64,000 bases of DNA from an uncultured Acidimicrobiales bacterium (GCA_937922805.1 CALAJV010000011.1:218524-282523), one strand, 5' to 3'; counted from the first letter of the stretch, positions 35,037-44,636 are shown. A program made the numbers and translations. Notes: generated from the letters alone by a model not told the origin.

Positions 35037-36059
35037 ATGAGCGAAGGCACTGACCGGCTGGCTACGGCGCGCCTTCGGTCCTACGTTCGCACGCTTCGCC
35101 AAACCGATCTGAGCGGGCCGGAAATCGACAGCGGCACCGCGATGGCCGGGCACATCGTCGATGGCCAAGCCACCTACTTAGCCAACGACGAGCGAGGCCT
35201 GGGGCCTGCACTGTGGTGGGCAGCCACGAGAGGGTTTACCCGTCTCGACGTTGTGGTTGAAAAAGGATTCCCGGGAGCTAGCAACGCAGCTGATCCGATG
35301 TCGGTAGACGAGATAAGTGGCCATTTATGCCGTCGGGCCTCGCTTCTGGACGCTGAGATCTCGGTTTGGCGAGCGGACGGAACGGATTTGTCTCTGGCTT
35401 CGCCGATTTCGGCGGTTAGGCCGCCAGAGCTGCCAACGGACCACTGGGCGTTTGCCGGTCTGATGTCTGATGCTGGTGCTCGCCCGATCGACGACCACGG
35501 TCGCCTCATTGCTGAGGTGGCAGGATTAGAAATCGCACGAGTTACAGCCAACGGCGAATCGGTTGAACTCGAAGTAGGGGTCGGTCAGGCCGACCGGGAA
35601 CTTCAGCAGTACATCCACGGCGGTGCCACCGACGATGACAATCTTCGCCGATGCGTAGCGTCAGTTAATCGTGATCGAAAAGTTGGTTCGGGGAGTCACC
35701 CGTTGACCAGAGTCGTCCGACAACGGTGGCTGCGCTCGGTTCTTCTGGATGATCCAGGCCTTGTTGGATTGGCTGATCTCGAGCCAGTGGTACCTCTGAG
35801 GCCGAGTGCAACAGTGCTTCGGGTAGATCCGGCTGCCGCCTATTCCCCGACGGACAACGTCGTAGTAGTGACCTCTGTCGGTGTCGACCCCGATCTTATT
35901 CCCGAAGCCGTTGATTACCGTCAGCGAGTTAGTCCGACAGCCAAGCTATTACTCGTTCTTCCCCACCGTGACAAAGAACTTGCCACTGGTCGACTCATCG
36001 GCCTCGTCAGCAACGCTGAGGTCGGCTCAATCGATGAGCCTTGGTCAACTATTCCATAG
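35037..36059 (+). CDS. Hypothetical protein between rpmE and prfA
   Basis: The product has 340 residues, with no membrane segment, signal or known catalytic motif. The N-terminal 200 residues look alpha/beta (ALWWAATRGFTRLDVVVEKG), the middle is helical and basic (TRVVRQRWLRSVLLDDPGL) and the C-terminal part is alpha/beta again. The tight setting in a conserved translation block (73 bases after rpmE, 67 before prfA) suggests a cytoplasmic housekeeping role that I cannot name. Confidence 0.75.
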   Translation: MSEGTDRLATARLRSYVRTLRQTDLSGPEIDSGTAMAGHIVDGQATYLANDERGLGPALWWAATRGFTRLDVVVEKGFPGASNAADPMSVDEISGHLCRRASLLDAEISVWRADGTDLSLASPISAVRPPELPTDHWAFAGLMSDAGARPIDDHGRLIAEVAGLEIARVTANGESVELEVGVGQADRELQQYIHGGATDDDNLRRCVASVNRDRKVGSGSHPLTRVVRQRWLRSVLLDDPGLVGLADLEPVVPLRPSATVLRVDPAAAYSPTDNVVVVTSVGVDPDLIPEAVDYRQRVSPTAKLLLVLPHRDKELATGRLIGLVSNAEVGSIDEPWSTIP

Positions 36060-36126
36060 CAGCTAGCGATTGAACACTTGGCTTGAACAACGTGTGGGTT
36101 GCTCGGAGCCGATAGTCTCATGAGTG

Positions 36127-37197
36127 ATGCTCGAACGAATTGCAGCGCTTCAAGACGAGTTCCGAGAACTCGAAGCACGGATGGCTGATCCTGACATTGC
36201 GTCAGACAACAAGCGATTCGTTGAGATGTCGCGCCGATACTCCGCCTTGGGCGAGATCGTCTCGGTTGGCAACAAACTTCAAGAGCGCTACGACGACGTC
36301 GCGACCATAAAAGACCTTCTAGCCGAAGCTGACGCTGAGGAAAAAGACGAGCTTCGAGCTGAGGCATCGTCGGCCGAGAAAGAAATCGAGACCTTAGAAG
36401 AAGAGATGAGAGTTCTTCTTCTACCCAAAGATCCTAACGATGGTCGCAACGTGATCATTGAGATCCGAGGAGCTGAAGGCGGCGAGGAGGCAAACCTTTT
36501 CGCTCGAGACTTGTTCGAGATGTTCAAGGCTTATGCGTCGAACAAAGGCTGGGGCTTTGAGATGATGAGTTCATCGGTTTCTGATCTGGGTGGCTTTGAC
36601 GACGTGACGTTCATGGTCAAAGGAGCCGAAGTTTGGACCCGGATGAAATTTGAGGCTGGTCCCCACCGGGTGCAGCGAGTCCCGGTGACCGAATCGCAAG
36701 GCCGGGTGCACACGTCCTCGGCCACGGTGACTGTGCTCCCCGAAGCTGAGGAAGTCGACATCACAATCGATCAGAACGATCTCCGATTCGATACGTATCG
36801 ATCGTCCGGCGCCGGTGGCCAGCACGTCAACACGACCGATTCGGCCGTCCGGGTCACTCACTTGCCGACCGGCGTTGTCGTATCGATGCAAGACGAGAAG
36901 AGCCAGCTGCAGAATAGGGAACGGGCCGTTAAGGTTCTCCGGTCTCGCCTCTTGAAGCTCGAGCAAGATCAACGCCAAGCCGAAGAGTCAGCAACCAGGC
37001 GAGACCAAACTGGTGGCGGCGGACGGTCAGAGAAAATTCGAACCTATAACTTCAAAGAAAATAGGGTCACCGAGCATCGCCTCGGACTTACCCTTCACAA
37101 ACTCGATCGCGTGTTAGCGGGCGAGCTCGACGAGATCAGTGACGCTTTGGTGCAAGACGAACGAACCCGTCAACTCCAAGAAGAATCTGGCGATTAG
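36127..37197 (+). CDS. prfA: Peptide chain release factor 1
   Basis: The product has 356 residues from ATG 36127; GTG 36124 is directly before it. A coiled coil fills residues 1-90. The codon-reading tripeptide P-x-T is PVT (186-188), diagnostic of RF1 (UAA and UAG). The GGQ that triggers peptide release is at 230-232 ([10 protein letters not shown]). The next gene, prmC, encodes the methylase that modifies this glutamine. Confidence 0.97.
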   Translation: MLERIAALQDEFRELEARMADPDIASDNKRFVEMSRRYSALGEIVSVGNKLQERYDDVATIKDLLAEADAEEKDELRAEASSAEKEIETLEEEMRVLLLPKDPNDGRNVIIEIRGAEGGEEANLFARDLFEMFKAYASNKGWGFEMMSSSVSDLGGFDDVTFMVKGAEVWTRMKFEAGPHRVQRVPVTESQGRVHTSSATVTVLPEAEEVDITIDQNDLRFDTYRSSGAGGQHVNTTDSAVRVTHLPTGVVVSMQDEKSQLQNRERAVKVLRSRLLKLEQDQRQAEESATRRDQTGGGGRSEKIRTYNFKENRVTEHRLGLTLHKLDRVLAGELDEISDALVQDERTRQLQEESGD

Positions 37198-37216
37198 CCA
37201 ACGGCGTTCAGTAACA

Positions 37217-38107
37217 ATGACTGAAGAGACAACGATGCTTTGGAGCGAACTCATTGCGGACGCAGTAGTGCGGCTTCGAGCAGCAAAAATTCCCGACCCA
37301 GAGGCCTCAGCTAAGTGGATTGGCCAAAAGGTTTCGGGAGCGGAGGGCGTCGAGTGGTTTGACCAGCTCAGCTCTTTAGTTACCGCTCGTCACGCAGCCG
37401 GGTTCGACCGGTTACTCGAACGCCGGCTTGGCGGCGAGCCGCTCCAATACGTGCTTAGTCAATGGAGCTTTCGGACTTTGGATCTGTTCATCGATCACCG
37501 GGTTCTGATCCCGAGGCCAGAGACCGAAGTTGTAGCTGGGCTTGCGATCGATGAAGTGCGCAGAGTCAGGTCTGAATGGCCGGGACACCCGGTAGTCGAC
37601 CTCGGGACAGGCTCAGGTGCTATCGGGCTCTCAATCGCGGTAGAGGTTCCAGGAACTGATGTGTGGCTAACCGATGTGTCGGAACAAGCCCTCCAAGTCG
37701 CCCGGGCCAACATCGCCGGAATCGGACGAGCGGCGAGCAACGTTCGGGCTAGTCATGGCGACTGGTTCGAAGCGGTGCCGCTTGATCTGCGCGGCAAGCT
37801 AAGCGTGATCGCTTCAAACCCGCCGTATGTCGACCGGGCCGAGCCGATCGAGTCGCAAGTACAACAGTGGGAGCCCGAGCTAGCGCTGTTTGCCGAGCAC
37901 AACGGTTTGGCGGCAGTGGAACACATCTTGGTTGGCTCAGCGGAGTGGCTGATACCTTCGGGTGCCGTTGTGGTAGAAATGAGTCCGCAACAGGTGCCAG
38001 CGATGGTGGATGTAGCCGGTCAAAACTTTGGAGAAGTTGAGGTTCGACAAGACATGGCTGGGCGGGATCGAGCGATCGTGGCTCGGAGCCCGAAGCGACT
38101 ATCCTGA
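37217..38107 (+). CDS. prmC: Release factor glutamine methyltransferase
   Basis: The product has 296 residues. ATG 37217 is used; the frame extends into prfA to 37139. The N-terminal helical domain is followed by LIPRPETE, the SAM loop VVDLGTGSGAIGLS and the catalytic NPPY motif (ASNPPYVD), which binds the glutamine side chain. It methylates the GGQ glutamine of release factors and lies 19 bases after prfA. Confidence 0.96.
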   Translation: MTEETTMLWSELIADAVVRLRAAKIPDPEASAKWIGQKVSGAEGVEWFDQLSSLVTARHAAGFDRLLERRLGGEPLQYVLSQWSFRTLDLFIDHRVLIPRPETEVVAGLAIDEVRRVRSEWPGHPVVDLGTGSGAIGLSIAVEVPGTDVWLTDVSEQALQVARANIAGIGRAASNVRASHGDWFEAVPLDLRGKLSVIASNPPYVDRAEPIESQVQQWEPELALFAEHNGLAAVEHILVGSAEWLIPSGAVVVEMSPQQVPAMVDVAGQNFGEVEVRQDMAGRDRAIVARSPKRLS

Positions 38108-38111
38108 GCAA

Positions 38112-38552
38112 ATGAAAATTGCGCTTGGAAGCGATCACGGCGGATTCGAACTGAAAGCTAAGGTAATCGAACATCTTCGAAGCACCGAGCATGAACTCGA
38201 AGATCTTGGAGCATTCGATTCGACGTCGGTCGACTACCCCGACTTTGGGGCTGCGGTTGGTCGGGCCGTTGCCGATGGCGGCGCCGACGTGGGCATCGCT
38301 ATATGTGGAAGCGGTATTGGCATAGCGATAGCAGCCAACAAAATTGCCGGTGTTAGGGCTGCCACCGTCCACGATGTGACATCAGCCCGGCTTTGCAAAG
38401 AACACAATGACGCTAACGTTTTGTGTCTCGGGGAGCGATTCCTTGGCATTCAAGTCGCTTTGGACTCTGTAGACGCCTATCTGTCCGCTACCTTTGCCGG
38501 AGGGCGGCACGCCCGACGGGTAGAAAAGATCGACCACTTAGATTCGGAGTAG
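38112..38552 (+). CDS. rpiB: Ribose-5-phosphate isomerase B
   Basis: The product has 146 residues. ATG 38112 gives the family start MKIALGSDHGG. The active-site loop is ICGSGIGIAIAANK with Cys65, the E. coli-type catalytic cysteine; the mycobacterial form has GGSGNGE with Glu instead. It interconverts ribose-5-phosphate and ribulose-5-phosphate. It starts 4 bases after prmC and is followed 6 bases later by glyA, an arrangement shared with Bacillus-type genomes upstream of atp. Confidence 0.96.
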   Translation: MKIALGSDHGGFELKAKVIEHLRSTEHELEDLGAFDSTSVDYPDFGAAVGRAVADGGADVGIAICGSGIGIAIAANKIAGVRAATVHDVTSARLCKEHNDANVLCLGERFLGIQVALDSVDAYLSATFAGGRHARRVEKIDHLDSE

Positions 38553-38558
38553 CTATTT

Positions 38559-39806
38559 ATGCCTTGGCCAGTTTTGGATGACGAAGAAGTTGTTCGGCTC
38601 ACTCGCAATGAGGTCGAGCGTCAGAACACAGCTTTGCAACTCATAGCGTCAGAGAACTTTGCCTCACCGGCAGTCTTAGACGCAACCGGATCGGTTTTCA
38701 CCAACAAGTATTCCGAAGGCTATCCGGGCCGCCGATACTACGGCGGTAATCAGGTAGTCGACGAAGTGGAAGAACTCGCTCGTCAGCGAGTGTGCGCGTT
38801 GTTTGGCGCCGATCACGCCAACGTCCAACCCCATTCAGGAGCTAACGCCAACATGGCCGTCTACCAAGCTCTGTTGGAGCCGGGAGACACGGTTCTTGGT
38901 CTTAGCCTGGATCACGGCGGCCACTTAACCCACGGATCACCGGTTAACGCGTCTGGTCTGATGTACAACTTTGTCGGCTATCGGGTGACTGCCAGCGATG
39001 AACGAATCGACATGGATGAAGTCATGTCGTTGGCCCAGCAACACAAGCCGAAGCTGATCGTCGCCGGTGCAACCGCCTACCCTCGCATGATCGACCCGGC
39101 TCCGTACCGCAAAGTGGCCGATGAAGTCGGTGCGCTGCTCATGTTTGATGCGGCGCACATTGCCGGTCTGATCGCGGGCGGGGTGCATCCAAATCCGATG
39201 GATGTGGTAGACATCATGACCTTCACCACCCACAAAACCTTGAGGGGCCCCCGAGGGGGCTGCATCTTGACCACGAGCGAGCATGCAGCAGCGATCGACA
39301 AAGCGGTGTTTCCTGGGCAACAGGGTGGTCCCCAAGAGCACGCCATTGCGGCCAAAGCAGTTGCGTTCGCCGAAGCGAACACCGACGAGTTCAAGCAGTA
39401 CTCAGCTCAAATCGTGGCCAACGCTGCGGCGTTGGCTGAGGTGCTGGGCCAAGAAGGATTCCGGCTCGTGTCGGGGGGCACCGATAACCATCTGATGTTG
39501 CTTGATTTAAGAACCTTTGATGAGGAGCTGACCGGGAAAGAAGCCCAAATTGTCTTAGATGAGGCCGGGATAACTCTCAACCGAAACTCGATTCCTGATG
39601 ATCCCCGGTCGCCGTTCGTAACGTCAGGTCTTCGCATTGGTACGCCAGCAGTTACCACCCAAGGTATGGCTGAACCAGAAATGGCTGAGATCGGCCGACT
39701 ACTGGCCAAGTGTCTCCGCTCTCGAGATGACGCCGCAGCTGTGGCGGGAGTTCGAGAAGAGGTGCGTACCTTGTGCGCTCCGTTCGCTCCGTACCCTGAC
39801 CTGTAG
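38559..39806 (+). CDS. glyA: Serine hydroxymethyltransferase
   Basis: The product has 415 residues. GGAG precedes the ATG. Motifs: [28 protein letters not shown], the [12 protein letters not shown] segment and PLP lysine K226 in [12 protein letters not shown]. It exchanges serine and glycine with tetrahydrofolate, supplying one-carbon units. It is the last gene of the plus-strand run that begins at argS. Confidence 0.97.
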   Translation: MPWPVLDDEEVVRLTRNEVERQNTALQLIASENFASPAVLDATGSVFTNKYSEGYPGRRYYGGNQVVDEVEELARQRVCALFGADHANVQPHSGANANMAVYQALLEPGDTVLGLSLDHGGHLTHGSPVNASGLMYNFVGYRVTASDERIDMDEVMSLAQQHKPKLIVAGATAYPRMIDPAPYRKVADEVGALLMFDAAHIAGLIAGGVHPNPMDVVDIMTFTTHKTLRGPRGGCILTTSEHAAAIDKAVFPGQQGGPQEHAIAAKAVAFAEANTDEFKQYSAQIVANAAALAEVLGQEGFRLVSGGTDNHLMLLDLRTFDEELTGKEAQIVLDEAGITLNRNSIPDDPRSPFVTSGLRIGTPAVTTQGMAEPEMAEIGRLLAKCLRSRDDAAAVAGVREEVRTLCAPFAPYPDL

Positions 39807-39927
39807 GTTCTACCCGTCGGTTTGTCCCGGGCCTCGGCGATGGTCAACATCGTCTGAGGTTCCGGATAACAAGTTCACTTCTTTGGGTAACGACCGACGA
39901 CGAGTTGCGACGGTGGCATCGCACCCA

Positions 39928-40602
39928 CTAGTCGACAGCGGTATCCAGATAGTGCGAGAAGTCTTGAATCTCTGAGATCGGTCGCCCTCGGAACCACAAG
40001 TTGAACGCCCACTTTTCGCCAGCAAGGACCGGAGTGCCAGCATGCAATGACTTTGGGTCTCGCTTTGTTGATCCCGGTAGCGTGTTGTGAAAAATGGCCA
40101 TTCGGCCTTTTTGAGGAAGTATCTCGACGTTCTGTTTCGGGAAGGCAGTCGACCCTCCCTTGTCCACGTTGTTCAGATAGACCAAAGCGGTCACCAAACG
40201 TTGCCCACCCTTTTTGCAGCATCGCTGCCCAGTCGGCGTGCTCAAATCATATGCGTCGAAGTGTGGTCGATATTGTTGGTCGACTCCGTACCGGATAACT
40301 TGTAGCGACTCAGCGTTAGTCAACGGAATGCCAACTACGTTCGCGATCCGAGTCGCTATCGACAGAATCGTTTCGTCGGCGTCGTGTTTGATCCACGTAT
40401 GGCTGCCAGTTCGACCATCGGACACTTCGGCGTTGTTTGAATGCGAGACTACCGAGCGTTTCATTTCGCCCCGGGCCAAGTTGATGACGTGATCGCACTC
40501 TTGAGCACTGAGAACGTCTTCTATGTAGGCAACCAACGGCTTAACGGCGGCGACGTAGCTATCGGGATACTCAGACTTGACCGGAGCGATCGAAAATGAC
40601 AT
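39928..40602 (-). CDS. Prolyl-4-hydroxylase-like 2-oxoglutarate/Fe(II) oxygenase
   Basis: The product has 224 residues. The iron triad is visible: His114 and Asp116 in YRPHFDAYD and His187 in KSLHAGTPV. The 2-oxoglutarate lysine is K197 in GEKWAFNLWFRGR. The N-terminal part (IEDVLSAQECDHVI) is the family's start. Double-cysteine CCKKGG lies near residue 128. Bacterial relatives hydroxylate proline in proteins such as EF-Tu or collagen-like chains. The substrate here is unknown. It converges on glyA and lies 62 bases after the membrane protein on the same strand. Confidence 0.88.
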   Translation of the reverse strand: MSFSIAPVKSEYPDSYVAAVKPLVAYIEDVLSAQECDHVINLARGEMKRSVVSHSNNAEVSDGRTGSHTWIKHDADETILSIATRIANVVGIPLTNAESLQVIRYGVDQQYRPHFDAYDLSTPTGQRCCKKGGQRLVTALVYLNNVDKGGSTAFPKQNVEILPQKGRMAIFHNTLPGSTKRDPKSLHAGTPVLAGEKWAFNLWFRGRPISEIQDFSHYLDTAVD

Positions 40603-40663
40603 TGCGCAATTCTTCCTTCTTGTACGTTAAACATTCTTTTCCGGTAGGAACAAGGCTCGTCGG

Positions 40664-42058
40664 TCAGGGTCGGGCTTTGAACCAATCGTTGCTCAAGTAG
40701 AGAACCCTTGCCACCCACGCAATCCCAACGTAGACCGGAACTAGGTGAAAAAAGTCGACATACCCAACGGCAATATGGATGGCCAAGGCAGCTCCGAACC
40801 CGGCGGTTGAAGCTACCAAGAGCATCCACCAAGTCGATTGTTCCCCAGCTCGCCAGCCCCAAAGAGCGGTTGTGAGCAGTCCTGCTCCGAGCGAAGCCAA
40901 GGCTCCGCCAAATCCCGCTCGATCGTGGGCGATGAATCGTAGTAGCCGACCGTCTAGAGCAGCGGCGAAGTACTGCTGATCATTGCCCAGGTAGACCCGG
41001 TCAGAAGGAATTAGAACATCTCGGAGACCGACGCTCATGATGAAGAAGCCGGACAGGAGCACGCCGAGCGCTAACAGAACCATCATGAGCTGGGCTTCCA
41101 AGGCACGCCGCCGGACTCGTTGATCTACATCGAGACGTGCGCTCCAGGTTGGGGGTAGCCGCCGTCCGAACACCCCGCCGAGGTAAAGCGGGAAGAATCC
41201 AACAGCCACCGCGAAATGCAGAGGGTCGAAGAACCGGTAGCCAAGAAACAGAAAAAACGTTGGAAAGCCAATGGCGCCAGCAAACGCGAACCCGGCTCGG
41301 GCCCAACGCCAACCTCGTCGCATAGCGAACGCGAATCCGATGTCATTGAACCCAATAGCCATCATGCACCCGGCCATGGTGATCCGGTCGTGTTGGATAA
41401 AGGGGACCAGGCGACGATTCATGGCTTCAAGTTCAGCCAAGCTCGCTCCAAGGAACGCTTCGTCGTAGCCGAGTGTTACTGGGCCTAGAGCGATAACGGT
41501 GGCCCCGAGGCCACCGCAAACCATTGCCACCCCAAGCCAAAACGCCCACACCCACGCCGGCCACGTCCAGGGTTTGAGCCACTGCACCGGCTCGACGACG
41601 TTGTCGACGTGGCTTCGGGCCGCGATCGCTTCGTTGACCCGTTGGGCGGTTGCCGGCCCTTCGGCGATCGTCGCTTCGTTCGCCACCAGCAGCGTCGCTC
41701 CGGCGTCGAGCTCGGCCAGCAGCTCACTCGCCGTTGTCGCCTTTGATCGACGAGCTTGTGATGGGAGAGACCCGGATTCGCGAGCGAACCCAAAACCCAT
41801 TGACGCAAATGCTGTTCTCGTCGCCTCGGTTTCTTTGGTGACCTCTACACCGATTGGAGAAGCGAACGTCTCTTTCGAGGATTGTACCGCGGCCTCTGGG
41901 TGGTCGTAGGTGTAGTCGAACCCTCGAATGACCCATCGACCCAGCGGAAGGCGAGCGATGGTGGTGATGAGACGAAGTCCGCCCTTTTGGGCCCGAGCTC
42001 GACTCCCAAGCAAACCAGCAGCTGGGTCTTTCAGCGGAATGTAGGTCCAATCGGGCAC
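40664..42058 (-). CDS. Polytopic membrane protein with dihydroorotate-dehydrogenase-like N-terminus
   Basis: The product has 464 residues. Residues about 1-110 echo the start of membrane-bound DHODH: MPDWTYIPLKDP, a basic amphipathic helix, then FASPIGVEV and ASMGFGFARESG. The barrel's FMN and catalytic motifs never follow. From about residue 160 there are roughly eight hydrophobic segments (for example WPAWVWAFWLGVAMVC and LMMVLLALGVLLSGFF), with a GYR-x-x-D-P-like loop and charged loops between them. It is not a working DHODH. It is probably an integral membrane protein that has kept or borrowed a quinone-side docking segment. Function unknown. Confidence 0.65.
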   Translation of the reverse strand: MPDWTYIPLKDPAAGLLGSRARAQKGGLRLITTIARLPLGRWVIRGFDYTYDHPEAAVQSSKETFASPIGVEVTKETEATRTAFASMGFGFARESGSLPSQARRSKATTASELLAELDAGATLLVANEATIAEGPATAQRVNEAIAARSHVDNVVEPVQWLKPWTWPAWVWAFWLGVAMVCGGLGATVIALGPVTLGYDEAFLGASLAELEAMNRRLVPFIQHDRITMAGCMMAIGFNDIGFAFAMRRGWRWARAGFAFAGAIGFPTFFLFLGYRFFDPLHFAVAVGFFPLYLGGVFGRRLPPTWSARLDVDQRVRRRALEAQLMMVLLALGVLLSGFFIMSVGLRDVLIPSDRVYLGNDQQYFAAALDGRLLRFIAHDRAGFGGALASLGAGLLTTALWGWRAGEQSTWWMLLVASTAGFGAALAIHIAVGYVDFFHLVPVYVGIAWVARVLYLSNDWFKARP

Positions 42059-42157
42059 AGTTCGAATCTAGCAGTCGACAGTTCAGTCGTTTCCTCAGGA
42101 TTTATTACTTAGGCTCCGTGCGTATCGGCGCTGAACGGTGTAGCGTCTGGGCCGACG

Positions 42158-43501
42158 ATGAGGCCGGCTCTAACTGCTTACCTAGTTGTCGCGTCGGTTG
42201 CCGCCGGATCGACAATGCTTCTAGTCCCCCTGTGCCGCCTCGTCGCCCATTGGACAGGCTTGTTGATCCAGCCTGATAGCAGGCGGCTGCATTCGGGTCC
42301 AACCCCAATTCTTGGCGGAGTAGCGATGTACGCCGGATTCATTGTTGCGTTCGGCTTTGCATGGTTGTCCGGCTGGTTTGACGCCGTTTTCACCAGTTCG
42401 ACAGAGCCGATTGCGGTTTTGGCTGGTGCTACCACGGCCTGCTTCGTTGGCCTGGTCGATGATGTCAAGGATATTTCGCCACCGGCCAAAATGGCCGGGC
42501 TTTGTCTTGTAGGAGGGCTGCTGGCCGGCGGAGGAGTAAGCATCATCTGGTTTCGAGTTCCGTTTCTTGATGTGTTTGTGCTGCCTTACGACTTGGCCTT
42601 ACTGGTGTCGGTTATTTGGGTGCTCGGAATGACCAATGCCGTTAATTTTATCGATGGACTCGATGGTCTGGCGGCTGGCATCATAGGGATCGGGGCGAGC
42701 GCGTTTTTGCTTTACGGCGTGAGGTTGGGACAAGTCGAGTTCTTGTTCCCCGGCAATATTGGACCGCTTACTGCGGCCCTCGCCGCCGGAGTATGCGTCG
42801 GATTCCTGCCGTGGAACGTCTACCCAGCCGAGATCTTTATGGGGGATGCCGGTTCGCTCCTGCTTGGCACCCTCATGGCAGCATCAACGATGGCTGTCGG
42901 TGGGCGCACCCCCGACCCGTTTAGCGGTCAGACATTCTTTTTCTATGCCCCGCTAGCAATCCCGATCCTGATTCTCGGCGTACCAATGCTTGATACCGCC
43001 TTCGCCATTGTTCGACGAGCAACTCACCGGCGGGGATTGGCCACCGCCGACAAGGATCACCTCCACCACCGGCTAGTTCGACTCGGCCATGGCCATCGTC
43101 GGAGCGTTTCGATCCTGTGGGCGTGGACGGCTCTGCTGTCGGCTTTGGTTCTTTACCCCACCTACAACGAAGGGGAGGGGGACGGTATTGTCCCGATCGG
43201 TGTTGGCGCATTAGCACTAGTTCTATATACGTTGTTCCATCCTGGAACCCGTCGGATTGGACCGTCATCGAATGAGCTTCGAGCCCGTTGGGCGTCGTTC
43301 TCGCCGTCGTTCCCTCGTCAAATCCCGCACAAAGAGTCGGTTACCGTTGAGCTTCGGTCCGATAATCTTCAAAAATCTGACAATGGGGACAAAGTCGCCG
43401 CAACCGCGACTGGTCGGCCGCCACGACGAAGGCCAACCACCGATTCAGCAGACAAAACGACAAATCCGAATAGTAAGCAGTCGCAATCGACGATCAAATA
43501 G
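42158..43501 (+). CDS. wecA: Undecaprenyl-phosphate GlcNAc-1-phosphate transferase
   Basis: The product has 447 residues with about ten membrane helices. The MraY/WecA family residues are in order: GLVDDVKDISP (paired Asp), NAVNFIDGLDGLAAG, the MGDAGSLLLG motif, and DKDHLHHRLVRLGHGHR, the sugar-specificity loop. It starts lipid-linked glycan synthesis by moving GlcNAc-1-P (or a similar sugar) to undecaprenyl phosphate. A tail of about 90 polar residues after the last helix is unusual. Position directly before the atp operon matches Rv1302 in mycobacteria. It may feed the glycan genes at 11.9-14.1 kb. Confidence 0.92.
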   Translation: MRPALTAYLVVASVAAGSTMLLVPLCRLVAHWTGLLIQPDSRRLHSGPTPILGGVAMYAGFIVAFGFAWLSGWFDAVFTSSTEPIAVLAGATTACFVGLVDDVKDISPPAKMAGLCLVGGLLAGGGVSIIWFRVPFLDVFVLPYDLALLVSVIWVLGMTNAVNFIDGLDGLAAGIIGIGASAFLLYGVRLGQVEFLFPGNIGPLTAALAAGVCVGFLPWNVYPAEIFMGDAGSLLLGTLMAASTMAVGGRTPDPFSGQTFFFYAPLAIPILILGVPMLDTAFAIVRRATHRRGLATADKDHLHHRLVRLGHGHRRSVSILWAWTALLSALVLYPTYNEGEGDGIVPIGVGALALVLYTLFHPGTRRIGPSSNELRARWASFSPSFPRQIPHKESVTVELRSDNLQKSDNGDKVAATATGRPPRRRPTTDSADKTTNPNSKQSQSTIK

Positions 43502-43818
43502 CGTTCAAACTGTGATCCTGCCGCCAATAATCGACCATCTGGGTACTCGATCTAAAACAGTGGTTAGATCAAACGTATGGACAGATAGCGAGATGTAATG
43601 CAACCGCTCGTATTGCGCCTAACCTTAAAAGGTTCCTATCTTCGAGATGGTCCATCCGTCTCGTTCGATGTTGCACCGAATATGCAACGAGCGGTTCATG
43701 CCGTGCGATTGCGAGACGAGTCGCAACGCAAAGCAAGTGCAGTACGGGTAAGCGCAGCGCAATACATCGCAATACAGGGCAAGTGCATCACAGAGCATCC
43801 AGACGGTTTGAGGGCATC
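43502..43818 (+). promoter_or_regulatory. atp operon upstream region with promoter-like boxes and a palindrome
   Basis: No gene is supported in these 317 bases. A -35-like TTGCGC (43613-43618) and a -10-like TATCTT (43637-43642) are 18 bases apart. The perfect palindrome AACCTT-AA-AAGGTT (43621-43634) fills the spacer between them, a good place for an operator. A 74-codon frame at 43598-43822 lacks coding character and is rejected. Confidence 0.4.
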
Positions 43819-44121
43819 TTGAGCACCAACGACGGTGATCGAAATCAAAAGGATCGTGAGGCGGCAGAGAGCCGACCTCTCGGACGCGACCTCGGCCCTA
43901 GCACCGGTGGTATGGAGCTAGCGTTTGGCCCCGTGGTATTTGCTCTTATCGGTCTTTGGATAGACCGCACCTTCGGGACAATGCCCCTCTTTGTTGTTGG
44001 TTTGACCATCTTGGGTTTTGTTGGTGCGGTGGCAAATGTCTATTACCGATACAAAACCGACATAGCGCGAGTTGAGCAAGAAGCAAGCGCCTTGCGCCAA
44101 GCCCAGAATGGGGCCAGCTAG
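43819..44121 (+). CDS. AtpZ/AtpI-type small membrane protein
   Basis: The product has 100 residues. TTG 43819 is chosen because GAGG ends 5 bases before it; GTG 43783 is an alternative. Two membrane helices (GMELAFGPVVFALIGLWID and FVVGLTILGFVGAVANVYY) are separated by the R-x-F-G-T loop typical of AtpZ. This family sits at the head of atp operons, assists c-ring assembly or ion transport, and here pairs with the gene that follows with a one-base overlap. Confidence 0.8.
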   Translation: MSTNDGDRNQKDREAAESRPLGRDLGPSTGGMELAFGPVVFALIGLWIDRTFGTMPLFVVGLTILGFVGAVANVYYRYKTDIARVEQEASALRQAQNGAS

Positions 44122-44636
44122 TGGGCCCGGTTGCTGAAGTGGCGAACGATATGGCCCGACGAGGCCTTATGGTGGTGCCGGTTGTCTCTGTTTTGGCTGG
44201 ACTAGTGGCTGGCTGGGACGTAGCGGCATCGATCGGCTACGCAGCATTAATCGTTGTAGCTAATTTTCTTTTAGCAGCTCATTTGTTGAGTTGGGCCGCT
44301 AGGATCTCGCTAGCCTTGATACCCTCAGTGGCGCTTGGCGGATATGCACTGAGATTGGCGCTAGTCTTCTTGGCGGTGTGGTTCGTGAAAGACTTTTCAT
44401 GGGTCCGCATCATTCCGCTCGGCATTACGATAATTGCAACACACTTAGGGCTATTGGTGTGGGAGCTGCGCTATGTCTCAGCAACATTCGCACATCCGGG
44501 CCTAAAACCAAGAACTACATCGATCGCAAAAGAAAACCAACGCACCGGCGTAAGGGCTCTGCTGGGATCAGGAAAGCAACCGAAACCGGCAGCCGGTTTC
44601 AGGCCTTCCGACAAATTCAAGTCGCCAACATTCTGA
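44121..44636 (+). CDS. atpI: ATP synthase protein I (AtpI-like)
   Basis: The product has 171 residues with GTG overlapping the previous stop by one base. Four hydrophobic helices fill residues 15-125, with an early Arg-Arg-Gly. The C-terminal 45 residues are basic and polar, ending in a lysine-rich tail. It matches the AtpI family by position and topology rather than by sharp motifs. AtpI helps assemble the c-ring. Confidence 0.75.
   Translation: MGPVAEVANDMARRGLMVVPVVSVLAGLVAGWDVAASIGYAALIVVANFLLAAHLLSWAARISLALIPSVALGGYALRLALVFLAVWFVKDFSWVRIIPLGITIIATHLGLLVWELRYVSATFAHPGLKPRTTSIAKENQRTGVRALLGSGKQPKPAAGFRPSDKFKSPTF

Noticed and set aside
40664..42058. Functional dihydroorotate dehydrogenase (pyrD)
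   Set aside because: Only the first part resembles DHODH; the FMN and catalytic motifs are absent and membrane helices take their place.
43598..43822. 74-codon gene before atpZ
   Set aside because: No coding character, weak ribosome site, and it covers the likely atp promoter.
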